The position numbers were made by a program, and so were the translations under genes. A stretch of 64,000 nucleotides of DNA from Amphritea pacifica. Lineage in GTDB: Bacteria; Pseudomonadota; Gammaproteobacteria; Pseudomonadales; Balneatricaceae. The stretch covers positions 62,001 through 126,000 of the forward strand of contig NZ_JAFFZO010000005.1 of the NCBI RefSeq assembly GCF_016924145.1, written 5' to 3'. Below the pieces are notes generated by a model. The model had not been told where the DNA came from. It saw only the letters and a program-made list of their open reading frames with translations, and ran no database searches. How positions within the stretch are numbered: position 1 is the stretch's first letter; each line of letters opens with the position of its first letter. This document shows positions 8,184 to 16,990 of this stretch, piece after piece.

Positions 8184-8214
8184 GCCGGTCCGGTTAAACT
8201 GGGCCGGCTTTTTT
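8184..8214 (+). terminator. rho-independent terminator after bauC
   Basis: An 8-bp GC stem (GCCGGTCC with GGGCCGGC, one G-U pair), a 9-base loop and six T residues. It ends the bauAC unit and overlaps the in-frame ATG at 8182, which is one reason to reject that codon as start of the ligase gene. Confidence 0.9.
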
Positions 8215-8298
8215 ATGCATCAATTAAATTTTCTGCTAGGGTTAATTATCAGCACGCTTCATGGACGAAGTCCGTTTTATCTGCTCAGGGAGGGCGAA

Positions 8299-9168
8299 AT
8301 GGTGTTTATCCGTTACTGTCATATCTTATTTAACTGCCTGATCGTTGTGGTCAGTTCTCTTGTTGTGCCGGCCAGTTTTGCCGATAAGCCAAAACTGCAG
8401 CTGGCGACAATCTATCAATCGGGTTCTGATGTCTCCGCTTACTGGGTAAGTGAGAAACTTGATGGTGTGCGAGGTTACTGGGATGGGAAACAGCTGTTAA
8501 CCCGGCAGGGTTATCCGATCACAGCGCCGCAGTGGTTTATCGCTAATTTGCCCCAACAACCGCTGGATGGCGAATTATGGATAGGGCGAGGGCAGTTTGA
8601 TGCAGTTTCAGCACTCGTGAGAAGCTCTCCGGGCGACAATCTTGCGCTTTGGTCTCAACAGTGGAGACAAGTGAAATATATGTTGTTCGATCTGCCGCAG
8701 TCTTCTGGGACTTTTAGTGATCGACTGACTCAATTGAGAAGCATTGTAAGTGATATAGATCGGGACTGGGTTCAGCTAATTGATCAGAGGCGGTTAGCCT
8801 CTGATACTGAGTTAATGGCCTTTTTGGAACAGGTTGTTGCCAGTGGCGGCGAAGGGTTGATGTTGCATCATGAAGATGCAATATATAAGCAGGGACGCAG
8901 CTCGAATTTGCTTAAGCTAAAACTGTGGCAAGATGCTGAAGCGAGAGTGATCGGTTATGAGCCGGGTAAAGGGAAGTATGTTGGCATGCTGGGGGCGTTG
9001 CTGGTTGAAACGCCAACCGGAGTGCGCTTTAAACTCGGCAGTGGGTTTACTGATCAACAACGAAAAAATCCGCCAGAAATCGGTAGTTTGGTGACTTACA
9101 AGTACACTGGGATCAACGATAATGGTGTGCCGCGTTTCGCCAGTTTTATGCGGATCAGGCGGTTATAG
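8299..9168 (+). CDS. exported ATP-dependent DNA ligase (LigE type)
   Basis: A 289-residue minimal ATP-dependent DNA ligase with a signal peptide (about residues 1-28, ending PASFA before DKPKLQ), so it should act in the periplasm. The nucleotidyltransferase motif I is SEKLDGVRGYWDG with the AMP-accepting Lys53; GELWIGRG gives motif III, GGEGLMLH motif IV and LLKLKLW motif V. There are no extra DNA-binding domains, which is typical of LigE proteins, suggested to seal incoming DNA during natural competence. I chose the ATG at 8299 because it is preceded by AGGGAGGG and starts the signal peptide. Possible alternative: cytoplasmic if the hydrophobic head is a membrane anchor. Confidence 0.85.
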   Translation: MVFIRYCHILFNCLIVVVSSLVVPASFADKPKLQLATIYQSGSDVSAYWVSEKLDGVRGYWDGKQLLTRQGYPITAPQWFIANLPQQPLDGELWIGRGQFDAVSALVRSSPGDNLALWSQQWRQVKYMLFDLPQSSGTFSDRLTQLRSIVSDIDRDWVQLIDQRRLASDTELMAFLEQVVASGGEGLMLHHEDAIYKQGRSSNLLKLKLWQDAEARVIGYEPGKGKYVGMLGALLVETPTGVRFKLGSGFTDQQRKNPPEIGSLVTYKYTGINDNGVPRFASFMRIRRL

Positions 9169-9183
9169 CGTAAGCTCTGAGGC

Positions 9184-9227
9184 CGCCTCGACAGTCATCA
9201 CTATCAATTGTTGATTTGGACGAGGCG
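9184..9227. repeat. nested inverted repeats
   Basis: A perfect 7-bp outer arm pair (CGCCTCG 9184-9190, CGAGGCG 9221-9227) encloses a second palindrome ATCAA-TTG-TTGAT (9203-9215). No T-run follows. It could be a weak terminator-like hairpin for the ligase gene or a protein-binding site for the next gene. Confidence 0.45.
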
Positions 9228-9405
9228 TAACCGGTAATCATTCCGAAAAGCAGTGGTGTTCAAACGTCGGGTTGTTGCCTAACCTACAGACAGGGTATTC
9301 AGTACTGACGGGGATAATTTCTCGCTATTCCCTCGTGGGTATCTTATATTTTGGTTTTCCATTCTATAATAGTGTTGTCTAATATTGCATTGCGGAAAAT
9401 TAACC

Positions 9406-9888
9406 ATGAACGTTGTATCGTTCGATGAGCTCCAACAGCAGTTCCCTGAAGCATTCTGCCAGCATCTGTCTATGTTTGGCGCTTTGTCCGAAGAAAGCCT
9501 GAATTTTTTACTGCAACAGGGATCTCTGTTAGCTGTTCAGCGCGGCGATAAGCTTTTCTGTCGCGGTGATAACTCAGATAAGTTTTATGTAATTCTCAAT
9601 GCCTCAGTGCGTTTTTATCAGGATCGTGATAACGATGGAGAGAGGGTGCCGCTGCGTCTCTATGTAGCGGGAGAGCAGATCGGCTTTGTCGGCATGATCG
9701 GACTGCATCAGCGCCGGGGGGACGCGATTGTCGAGCAGGAGGGCTATCTGCTGGAGATCAGTTCTGCACTGTTTCATCAGTTGTGTGAAGCGTATCCGGA
9801 GATGTTTATGATCTTCCTGATCAATATTACCCGGGAGATGAGCCGTGAAATCAGTCATCTGGACGAGATGTATGTGGCTAAAAGCTGA
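9406..9888 (+). CDS. cyclic nucleotide-binding domain protein without HTH
   Basis: A 160-residue protein consisting of one CRP-like cyclic-nucleotide-binding beta-barrel (about residues 25-135) followed by the long helix that normally connects to the DNA-binding domain (FLINITREMSREISHLDEM), then it stops. There is no helix-turn-helix. Stand-alone domains of this kind are known as regulatory or uncharacterised proteins. The phosphate-binding cassette is imperfect (LYVAGEQIGFVGMIGLHQRR), so ligand binding is uncertain. The ATG at 9406 is preferred over an upstream TTG at 9385. The window also encodes a cyclase and a cAMP phosphodiesterase-like enzyme, but they are 19 kb away. Confidence 0.75.
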   Translation: MNVVSFDELQQQFPEAFCQHLSMFGALSEESLNFLLQQGSLLAVQRGDKLFCRGDNSDKFYVILNASVRFYQDRDNDGERVPLRLYVAGEQIGFVGMIGLHQRRGDAIVEQEGYLLEISSALFHQLCEAYPEMFMIFLINITREMSREISHLDEMYVAKS

Positions 9889-10126
9889 TCAGAATCCTTC
9901 ATTATTCCATCAAGCATCAGACTATTTCAGCACCCCCCGATTAAAACCGCCTTATTATCCGCGTTACTCTCTCAACTTTTCTCAATAAGCGTTTCTTCCA
10001 CGCCTGTCGTTGCAAGGGCAGCTTCAGAGACTCTGGACTATTATCAAACAGAGTGAACTGCCGCCAACCGGGATATCTTGTCCAACCCGGTATGGAGAGG
10101 GGCAAAGGCTGAGCAGGAGAGTATCT

Positions 10127-10585
10127 ATGGCACAGCAACAGTTTGTGCTTGATGAGCTGGATAGAAAAATAGAGATGTTCAGGCGTAACTCTTCGGAGCA
10201 CAAGGCGCTGCACAGGCGCTTGCGGTATGGTGCTTTTGCGCTGACCGCTGTGTTATCAGTGCTCTCCGGTCTGGCCCTCTATCTGCCTGAGAAAGCCCCG
10301 GCGCTGAATATCGCCATTCTCGCTTGTTCCGGCATCGCAGGCATTCTGGCTTCCCTGGAAGGGTTGCGTAAGGCCGATGAGTTGTGGATACATGAACGCA
10401 CTACCTATTACTCCCTGTGTGATCTGAGACGTGAACTGATGTTTCAGATTAAAAGCGATACCCTGGATTCCGAGCAACTGGATGCGTTCTTTAACCGGTT
10501 TCAGACAGTCCTGACCAACTCCGGTGAGAAATGGAGTTCGGGGATCGTTCAGGGCAATCATACAGCCACGGGTGTTACTGAATAG
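10127..10585 (+). CDS. two-helix membrane protein, DUF4231/SLATT-like
   Basis: A 152-residue protein: an N-terminal charged helix (residues 1-33), two membrane helices (about 36-52, FALTAVLSVLSGLALYL, and 60-78, NIAILACSGIAGILASLEG), then a cytoplasmic helical region with WIHERTTYYSLCDLRRELMFQI. That order is the one seen in DUF4231/SLATT proteins, many of which are predicted pore-forming effectors of nucleotide-signalling defence systems. No partner sensor or nucleotide-making enzyme sits next to it, so a defence role is only a possibility. I chose the ATG at 10127 (AGGAGA site) over an upstream frame start at 10010. Confidence 0.6.
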   Translation: MAQQQFVLDELDRKIEMFRRNSSEHKALHRRLRYGAFALTAVLSVLSGLALYLPEKAPALNIAILACSGIAGILASLEGLRKADELWIHERTTYYSLCDLRRELMFQIKSDTLDSEQLDAFFNRFQTVLTNSGEKWSSGIVQGNHTATGVTE

Positions 10586-10601
10586 CCCGGTGCCTGCCCT
10601 A

Positions 10602-11561
10602 TTAATCGGTCACCGATGTGGTCTGATCCAGCGGCTCAAGCTTCACTTTGCGCTTGCGATCCCCAAGCTCTGAGATCAGCATCGCCGCGATAATCAGGCC
10701 GGCGCCTATCATCCCCAGTGTCCCGAGTTTCTCATTCAGGAAGAACCAGGCTGACAGATAGGCAAACACCGGTTCAGTGGCAAAGATCAGCGCTACTTTG
10801 TGCGATTCTAAAACCTGCTGGCTGGCCGATTGCGCCCAATAGGCATAACCGGTACCCATAATCCCGGCGACCAGAGCGGCAATGATGACCGTAGGGTTCA
10901 TAGCCAGATCTTGCCAGTCCAGCGGGGGAGAACCCGGATGATAAAATGCGGGATCCGCGCTGGTTACTGCGCCAATGGTGCTGTAAAGCGCCACCGCCAG
11001 CAGTTGCAGAATACTCAGAGGTACAACCGGAAGAGAGTCCACAAATCGTCCGGTCAGGAGTATATGCACGGCAAAGCCAAATGCACATACCAGAACCAGT
11101 AAGTCTCCGTGGTTAAACTCCAGTTTATCACCCATCGTTAGCAGATAGAGCCCCGTGGTTGCGATAATAACCCCGGCCCAGACGGCGGGCGATGCCCGTT
11201 TGCGAAACAGCAAAAATCCCAACAGAGGAACCAGCGGAACATTCAGTCCGGTGATAAATCCGGCATTGGAGACGGAGGTGTAGTGCATCCCTTCAGTCTG
11301 AGTGTAAAAGCTGATAAACAGCAGTGAACCCAGCAGGGCACTGGCTCCCAGAAGCGGCCACCATCGGACCCCCTTCAACTGATGACGGTTGAACCAGAGC
11401 AGAGGGGTTAACGATAAAGCCGCCAGCAGGAAACGGATCGCATTGAACGTGTGGGTAGGAATATCCTCTATCGCAAGATCGATCAGAACGAATTCAACTC
11501 CCCAGATGAAGCTGACTAACAGGAGCATTAGGGTGGCGGTACGGGAAGATCTGATAAGCAT
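10602..11561 (-). CDS. EamA-family DMT transporter
   Basis: A 319-residue membrane protein with ten predicted helices in two EamA repeats (about 9-140 and 150-295). The first starts LMLLLVSFIWGVEFVLIDLA, the usual small-residue-rich DMT opening, and the second repeat ends with the EPVFAYLSAWFFLNEKLG signature of the family. These proteins export metabolites, commonly amino acids or their derivatives. A charged cytoplasmic tail ends the protein. It is separated from the upstream nhaC-like gene by a strong terminator hairpin, so it should have its own promoter. Confidence 0.9.
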   Translation of the reverse strand: MLIRSSRTATLMLLLVSFIWGVEFVLIDLAIEDIPTHTFNAIRFLLAALSLTPLLWFNRHQLKGVRWWPLLGASALLGSLLFISFYTQTEGMHYTSVSNAGFITGLNVPLVPLLGFLLFRKRASPAVWAGVIIATTGLYLLTMGDKLEFNHGDLLVLVCAFGFAVHILLTGRFVDSLPVVPLSILQLLAVALYSTIGAVTSADPAFYHPGSPPLDWQDLAMNPTVIIAALVAGIMGTGYAYWAQSASQQVLESHKVALIFATEPVFAYLSAWFFLNEKLGTLGMIGAGLIIAAMLISELGDRKRKVKLEPLDQTTSVTD

Positions 11562-11581
11562 GGGTCATCCTTTTCTATCAT

Positions 11582-11612
11582 CAGAAAATGGAGGCCGGGC
11601 CTCCATTTTCTG
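11582..11612. terminator. strong hairpin between nhaC-like and eamA-like genes
   Basis: A perfect 14-bp stem (CAGAAAATGGAGGC pairing with GCCTCCATTTTCTG) around a 3-base loop. On the minus strand it sits just after the stop codon of the antiporter gene, and the stem itself supplies the T-rich 3' side, so it should end that transcript. Confidence 0.85.
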
Positions 11613-11638
11613 GTCAGTATCGCTAATCGGCAGATCAC

Positions 11639-13147
11639 TCAGCTCATGATGAAACCCAGTGCCAGCAGGGATATAAAACCGACTCCGGCCCCGATCAGCG
11701 CATAGGGAATCTGACTCAGGGCATGCTGCATTGGGGTACAGCCGGAGCCCTGAGAGGAGAGTACAGTAGAGTCACTAAAGAAGCAGGCATGGCTGCCAAA
11801 TGCGGATGCGGACAGCAGTGCGCCAACGGTTAATGGCATTGACATATCCATGCTGAGCGCCATCGGGATGACTATTGGCAGGGAAACCACGAAGACTCCC
11901 CAGCTGGAGCCGGTGGCAAACACCACGGCCGCCATAGATGCGAATACCAGTGCTGGCAACATCTCTTTCGACAGGAAGGGGGTCAGTGAGTCGATAATAT
12001 AGGGGGTCATGCCTAACTGGTCGTTGATCTCTTTAACCATAAAGCCGGCACAGACCACGGCTATCGGATGCAGCATGACTTTAAATCCATCCAGCATCGA
12101 ATCGACCAGTTGGCTGAATGTCAGCAGGCGTTGCCAGAAATAGAGGACCATGGTGAACATCGACGCGACCAGTGCGCCCAGCAGCAGGTCTATCTCGTAA
12201 TAAACGCTGGCCCCGACCAGCACTATCATCGGCAGTAAAAAGTTGAGCAGGCCGATAACCGGTGAGGTCTTCTTCATGAATGATGTATCGAAGCCGTCCT
12301 GTTGGATGCCTTCAGGAATGGGCTGTCCCGCCTGAGCGCGGGACTCCGCTTTCTTCATTTCACCAAAATCGCCGAGCACTCCGATAGCCACCAGGAAAAC
12401 AACCAGCAGGGCTGCCCAGCCATACACCATGTAGGGGATCGATTCGATGTAGAGGGACATCCCCTGTCCCTCGGGGGCTGCGCCGTTTTCCTCCAGCAGG
12501 GCTGCAAAATAGACTGCCCAGGTGGAAACCGGCACCAGGATACAGACCGGTGCCGCCGTTGAGTCCACCAGAAACGCCAGCTTTTCACGGGAGATTTTAT
12601 AGCGATCGGTAAGGGGTTTCATCGAGGCTGAGACTGCCAGTGAATTGAGGTAATCATCAATGAATACCATGATGCCCAGTACGCAGGTGGTGAGCATGGT
12701 GGCGCGTTTGGTTTTGATGCGCTTAGCCAGCATCTCGCCAAAGCTGAGAACGCTGCCTCCGCGTTCCAGCATATTGATCAGACCTCCCATCATACCGCAG
12801 ACCAGCACGATCCAGGCGATCGTTTCATCCATAACAACAGAGATCGACAGATCGCCAAGGCCTGTGACAACCTGAGTAGGATTGAGTAGCAGCAGACCAG
12901 CAATAATACCGGCAAAAATGGATTCCAGCGGTTTCTTCGTGATTACCGCAACAAACAGAATAAGCAGTGCGGGTAGCAGGCTGTAAAAACCATAGGGCTC
13001 GCCTTCGACATGCTGGGTCGAAAGGTAGGCAAAAAATGCCATAATCGCGCCATAGAATAGCAGCCATTTTTGCGGACTGTTTGTAGCTTCCTGGCTTACG
13101 CCACCCATCTTGTTCAGACTTTCAGCCTGGGCGAACTCCGTACTCAT
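11639..13147 (-). CDS. NhaC-family Na+/H+ antiporter-like transporter
   Basis: A 502-residue polytopic membrane protein with about twelve helices. Recognisable NhaC-superfamily segments are VFIDDYLNSLAVSASMKPLTD (a re-entrant conserved loop near residue 165), a STAAPVCILVPVSTWAVYF stretch and GSSWGVFVVSLPIVIPMA near residue 425. Many members exchange an organic substrate for sodium or protons instead of simple ion antiport. The gene lies downstream of a PuuB-like amine oxidase and a LysR gene on the same strand, so a role in uptake of the oxidase substrate is plausible. No signal peptide is needed. Confidence 0.85.
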   Translation of the reverse strand: MSTEFAQAESLNKMGGVSQEATNSPQKWLLFYGAIMAFFAYLSTQHVEGEPYGFYSLLPALLILFVAVITKKPLESIFAGIIAGLLLLNPTQVVTGLGDLSISVVMDETIAWIVLVCGMMGGLINMLERGGSVLSFGEMLAKRIKTKRATMLTTCVLGIMVFIDDYLNSLAVSASMKPLTDRYKISREKLAFLVDSTAAPVCILVPVSTWAVYFAALLEENGAAPEGQGMSLYIESIPYMVYGWAALLVVFLVAIGVLGDFGEMKKAESRAQAGQPIPEGIQQDGFDTSFMKKTSPVIGLLNFLLPMIVLVGASVYYEIDLLLGALVASMFTMVLYFWQRLLTFSQLVDSMLDGFKVMLHPIAVVCAGFMVKEINDQLGMTPYIIDSLTPFLSKEMLPALVFASMAAVVFATGSSWGVFVVSLPIVIPMALSMDMSMPLTVGALLSASAFGSHACFFSDSTVLSSQGSGCTPMQHALSQIPYALIGAGVGFISLLALGFIMS

Positions 13148-13307
13148 TTAGCACCCTTTTTATCATTGTAAGTATCATTTTCAGTCTGCTTGCAGTCGGT
13201 TGTTCCAGACTGTTGCAAGAAGCTCTGAATGTTCGCTCTTTTTTTGAGCAGTTAAGGAAGGCGCGATCTAACACAGCCAGCGCCGTTTAAAACGAATGGT
13301 ATCGTGA

Positions 13308-14591
13308 TCAGATGCCCAGCTTGTCACGCAGGGTGTAATACCAGGCTCCCATTGCCGTGTATGGGATGCGGAAGGTACGACCGCCGGGGAAGGGGTATTG
13401 CGGTAAACCTGCAAACACATCAAAGCGTTCAGCCTGTCCCTGAATCGCGTCGCAGAGTACTTTGCCCGCCAGGTGTGAGCTGGTCACACCGTGGCCGCTG
13501 TAGCCCTGAGCGTAGTAAATATTATTGCCGATACGACCAAACTGGGGCAGTCGCATCAGTGTCAGCAGGAAGTTACCGGTCCAGGCATAATCGATTTTAA
13601 CCCCTTTTAGCTGAGGGAAGGTTTTCAGCATATTCGGGACGATCAGCGATTCAATTTTGTCCGGTTCGCGGGCACCGTAGGTCACGCCGCCGCCATAGAT
13701 CAGGCGGCCATCGCCAGAGAGGCGGAAGTAATCCAGCAGATAGTTACAGTCTTCGACACAGTTATCCTGTGGCAACAGCTCTTTCTGCTGAGCCTTATTC
13801 AGCGGTGCGGTGGTAATCACCTGGGTGCCGCAGGGCATCGCTTTCTGTTGCAGTTTAGGAATCAGTCCGCCGAGATAAGCATTGCCTGCCACAATGACGA
13901 AATCAGCGCTGACGGAACCTTTTTCGGTATTGATAATAGCTTTATCACCCTCCTGAACCCCGGTAACCGCAGAGTCTTCATAGATAACACCGCCCAGGCT
14001 TTCCAGTGCTGCCGCTTCGCCCAGCACCAGATTAAGGGGGTGAAAATGACCCCCGCTCTTGTCCAGCAGTCCGCCTTTATAGCGCGTGGATCCGACATGG
14101 TTCTGAAGGGTGCTTGCAGATAACATCTCCAGCCGGGTATGCCCATGGGCTTCCCAAAGTGCTTTTTTCTGCTCCATCTCATGCAGCTGTTTGGTGTTAC
14201 AGGCGGCGAAGATCCCGCCATCTTTCAGATCGCAATCTATGTTGTACTGAGCGACAAAACGGCGAATGATTCTGCCGCCTTCAAAAGCCATTTTGCCCAT
14301 CTCGGTGCCGGTATGTTTACCGTAATGTTTTTCGATAAAGTCGATATCTCGGCTGTAGCTGTGGACAATCTGGCCGCCATTCCGGCCTGACGCACCAAAG
14401 CCAATGCGGCTGGCTTCCAGTACGACAACTTTGAATCCCTGTTCAGCCAGATGTAGTGCTGATGACAGGCCGGTATAGCCGGCCCCGATAACGCAAACAT
14501 CAGCGGTGATATTGTCATTTAATGGTGCGCGAAACGATTTATCGTTGGCAGAAGCGGCATAGTATGACGTGGTGTGAGATGGAACAGCCAT
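13308..14591 (-). CDS. FAD-dependent amine oxidoreductase, PuuB-like
   Basis: A 427-residue flavoprotein of the DAO/glycine-oxidase fold. The dinucleotide-binding motif VIGAGYTGLSSALHLAE starts at residue 34; GFGASGRNGGQIVHSYS (about 67-83) is the hallmark of gamma-glutamylputrescine oxidoreductases and relatives, where the flavin is bound by the ASGRNGG loop. The opening TTSYYAASAN also matches PuuB-type proteins. It would oxidise a primary or secondary amine to an aldehyde or imine with peroxide formation. The neighbouring gabD and class III transaminase would handle downstream semialdehydes. ATG at 14591 chosen because an upstream extension has no family similarity. The exact substrate is not fixed. 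Confidence 0.88.
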   Translation of the reverse strand: MAVPSHTTSYYAASANDKSFRAPLNDNITADVCVIGAGYTGLSSALHLAEQGFKVVVLEASRIGFGASGRNGGQIVHSYSRDIDFIEKHYGKHTGTEMGKMAFEGGRIIRRFVAQYNIDCDLKDGGIFAACNTKQLHEMEQKKALWEAHGHTRLEMLSASTLQNHVGSTRYKGGLLDKSGGHFHPLNLVLGEAAALESLGGVIYEDSAVTGVQEGDKAIINTEKGSVSADFVIVAGNAYLGGLIPKLQQKAMPCGTQVITTAPLNKAQQKELLPQDNCVEDCNYLLDYFRLSGDGRLIYGGGVTYGAREPDKIESLIVPNMLKTFPQLKGVKIDYAWTGNFLLTLMRLPQFGRIGNNIYYAQGYSGHGVTSSHLAGKVLCDAIQGQAERFDVFAGLPQYPFPGGRTFRIPYTAMGAWYYTLRDKLGI

Positions 14592-14771
14592 ATAAAAACC
14601 CTGTATTACGACCCGACCCGGGTATTGCAGATTATGTGCCGGGACATAACGTTGAGGTCCGCAGCTTTCATATGTCACTACGATAATAGTTACTGTAAAG
14701 GGGAGATATACCTATGAGGGGATAGATTGGCTGTCATGGGCGTGCTGTACCGTAAAGGAACAGCACAATGA

Positions 14772-15710
14772 TCAGTAGGGCGGGGCATTCTCCGCATCTT
14801 TGTGAATCATTCTGATTGAATGCAGAAACATATCCCGGGCCCGGTTGGGTTGCGCCGATTTTCTTGAGATAACCGCCACCCCGAGACGAAAATGTTTAAT
14901 CGGTTGCGCAACAGGTTTCAACAGCCCCTGCTCGACATAGGGGCGGGCCACTTCTGCCGGTAAGAAGCTGATATAACAGCCCGACAACAGCATCGCTATC
15001 CGGGATTCGTAGTGATAGGAGGAGGCTGACAGGTTCATCTGAGCCAACTGGTGATAGATCTCCTCATGGGGTTTGAGTCCCGCATGAACCAGTTTGTAGC
15101 TATTGATAACCTTCTCGGTGATCTGCCCGGGCGGTAGATTAAACAGCGGGTGCTCTTTACCGCAGTAAACGTAGTTTTCGTCGGTAAACAGATGGATATA
15201 GTTAAGCCCTTCAAACTTCCGGTGATAGGGGATCATGGCGAGATCCAACTGATTATTGAGCACCATCTTTTCCATCACTTTCATATGATCAACTTCCACC
15301 TGAAGCTCTACATCGGGGGCTTGCTGATAAAAATGGCGGAAGATCTCCGGCAGCCGGAACCGGGCATCGGTGCTGAAGGTGTCGCTCAGGGCAATTCTGA
15401 GTTTTCCCGCAGGGCTCTCACCCAGGTTATTGATAGTGCTGCGAAACTGCTCCAGACGATTGAGTAGTTGAGAAGTCTGGTCATAGACAACCTTGCCTTC
15501 AGGGGTCAGGGAAAAACCGGCTCGTCCCCGTTTGCAGAGTTTAATATTGAGGCGGTCTTCGAGGGCCGCAATATGGTTGCTGATCGTGGGGCGGCTGATA
15601 TTCAGCTCGGTTTCGGCAGCGGAAAATCCGCCGCATTCAACAACGGCTTTGAATATTTTTAGCTGCTTTATTTCAATATCGCCCAGCTGACCCAGTGCAA
15701 ACTTCGTCAT
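14772..15710 (-). CDS. LysR-family regulator (divergent from TRAP operon)
   Basis: A 312-residue LysR protein. HTH at about residues 17-70 (GGFSAAETELNISRPTISNHIA), then the GRAGFSLTPEG block shared with the other two LysRs of this island, and an effector domain to the end. Located 204 bases from the dctP start on the opposite strand, and upstream on its own strand of the PuuB-like and NhaC-like genes. It is therefore placed to regulate both the TRAP transporter and, perhaps, the oxidase. Confidence 0.9.
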   Translation of the reverse strand: MTKFALGQLGDIEIKQLKIFKAVVECGGFSAAETELNISRPTISNHIAALEDRLNIKLCKRGRAGFSLTPEGKVVYDQTSQLLNRLEQFRSTINNLGESPAGKLRIALSDTFSTDARFRLPEIFRHFYQQAPDVELQVEVDHMKVMEKMVLNNQLDLAMIPYHRKFEGLNYIHLFTDENYVYCGKEHPLFNLPPGQITEKVINSYKLVHAGLKPHEEIYHQLAQMNLSASSYHYESRIAMLLSGCYISFLPAEVARPYVEQGLLKPVAQPIKHFRLGVAVISRKSAQPNRARDMFLHSIRMIHKDAENAPPY

Positions 15711-15820
15711 TCCGGCTACCCTGTATGGTGGTGGTTATGAGCGGCACAGGAACCTGTAACCGTTCGTTTTTTTATACCTAATAACGGTCTTTACGTAAAG
15801 TTTTGTCAACGTTTGAGTGG

Positions 15821-15835
15821 AATTTTTGTGATTTA
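15821..15835. promoter_or_regulatory. candidate LysR-associated AT-rich box
   Basis: AATTTTTGTGATTTA, one of three similar segments in the LysR control regions of this island. A separate perfect palindrome CTTTACGTAAAG lies nearby at about 15789-15800 and is an equally good candidate operator. Confidence 0.2.
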
Positions 15836-15914
15836 TCCTATGTCTGTAATTTGTAAGGATAGGGCTATAGAGAGTTGATTTCGCGATATAAAACTAACAA
15901 TCACTGGGTGAAGT

Positions 15915-16931
15915 ATGATCAAAAACCTTAAGAAAAAACTATCCACATCTGCACTGGCTGTGACACTGGGGCTGAGTACGCTGGCTGCTAATGTGTCGGC
16001 TGCAGACTTCAACTGGCGTTTCAGCAACCTGTATGGTCGCGGAACCGCGTTTGGTGAAGTTTACGAGAGTCTGGCTAAAAACATTGAAACCATGTCTGAT
16101 GGCCGTATCAAGGTTCAGGTTCTCTACTCAGGTGAAGGGGTTGGTACCAGTGGTTTGCTGGGTGCGGTTAAATCCGGTCTGGTAACGATGGGCGCTCCTT
16201 TCCAGTCAATGCACGCCGGTGAACTGCCTGCAGGTGTTGTTGAGATCGGTCTGCCGGGTGGTACCGATGATCCTGCTGAACTGCAGTCGCTGTTCCATGA
16301 AAAAGGCTGGGATAAAGTCCTGACTAAAGCCTATGGATCACAAGGGCTGGTATGGCTCGAGCCTTACATTCAGCCACCTGTATACGTTCTGACTAAAGAG
16401 CCTATCAACTCTGTTGCCGACTTCAAAGGTCTGAAAATCCGTGCGCCGGGTGCTTACGGTAAGTTCCTGCGTAACCTGGGTGCATCCCCTGTTTCACTGT
16501 CCTGGAGCGAAATCTACACCTCTCTGGCAACCGGTGTTATCGATGGTTCTATCGGTAGCAACATGATCGATCACCGCGATGGTAACCATGTTGAAGTAGC
16601 TAAGTACATGTACAAGCTGCCACTGGCGGGTGCACAGGTTCTGCCAATCGTGGTTAATCGTGCTGCCTGGAAGAAACTGCCTGAAGATCTGCAGGCGGTT
16701 GTTCGCAAAGCGACTGAAATGCATGCTGCTGATCAACTGCGTCTGTCTAAGAAGTGGGAAGCAGAAGCGGTTGCTGAGATGGAAGCGAAAGGTCTTAAAT
16801 GGAGCCCTGAGCCAAGCGAAGCTGATAAGAAAGCATGGGCAGAAGCCGGTGCGGGTCTGTGGGACGAATATGCTGCTGCAGATAAGTACAGCAAAGAGCT
16901 GATCGATATCCTGCGCGCTAACAGCAAGTAA
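15915..16931 (+). CDS. TRAP transporter substrate-binding protein (DctP family)
   Basis: A 338-residue periplasmic binding protein. A signal peptide covers residues 1-29 (basic start MIKNLKKKL, hydrophobic core, cleavage at VSA-ADF). The mature part has the DctP fold, including FKGLKIRAPGAYGKFLRNLG (about 174-193), where the Arg normally binds the substrate carboxylate, and ASPVSLSWSEIYTSLATGVIDG (about 194-215), the strongest DctP signature. The substrate should be an organic acid or zwitterion. Given the nearby gabD and transaminase, GABA or another omega-amino acid is a reasonable guess. Followed by an attenuator and the two membrane subunits. Confidence 0.93.
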   Translation: MIKNLKKKLSTSALAVTLGLSTLAANVSAADFNWRFSNLYGRGTAFGEVYESLAKNIETMSDGRIKVQVLYSGEGVGTSGLLGAVKSGLVTMGAPFQSMHAGELPAGVVEIGLPGGTDDPAELQSLFHEKGWDKVLTKAYGSQGLVWLEPYIQPPVYVLTKEPINSVADFKGLKIRAPGAYGKFLRNLGASPVSLSWSEIYTSLATGVIDGSIGSNMIDHRDGNHVEVAKYMYKLPLAGAQVLPIVVNRAAWKKLPEDLQAVVRKATEMHAADQLRLSKKWEAEAVAEMEAKGLKWSPEPSEADKKAWAEAGAGLWDEYAAADKYSKELIDILRANSK

Positions 16932-16946
16932 GCATTTTGAATTAGC

Positions 16947-16975
16947 AAAAAGGGGTGCTGTCGTGCCCCTTTTTT
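16947..16975 (+). terminator. attenuator-type terminator between dctP and dctQ
   Basis: AAAAGGGG and CCCCTTTT arms around a 10-base loop with extra T residues. It lies 16 bases after the dctP stop and should let the binding protein be made in excess of the membrane subunits, a common TRAP arrangement. Confidence 0.88.
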
Positions 16976-16990
16976 GTTGCAGGTACTTCT

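Noticed and set aside
8182-8298. N-terminal extension of the ligase to ATG 8182
   Set aside because: That ATG lies in the bauC terminator and would place a second hydrophobic stretch before the signal peptide; ATG 8299 has a strong ribosome-binding site.
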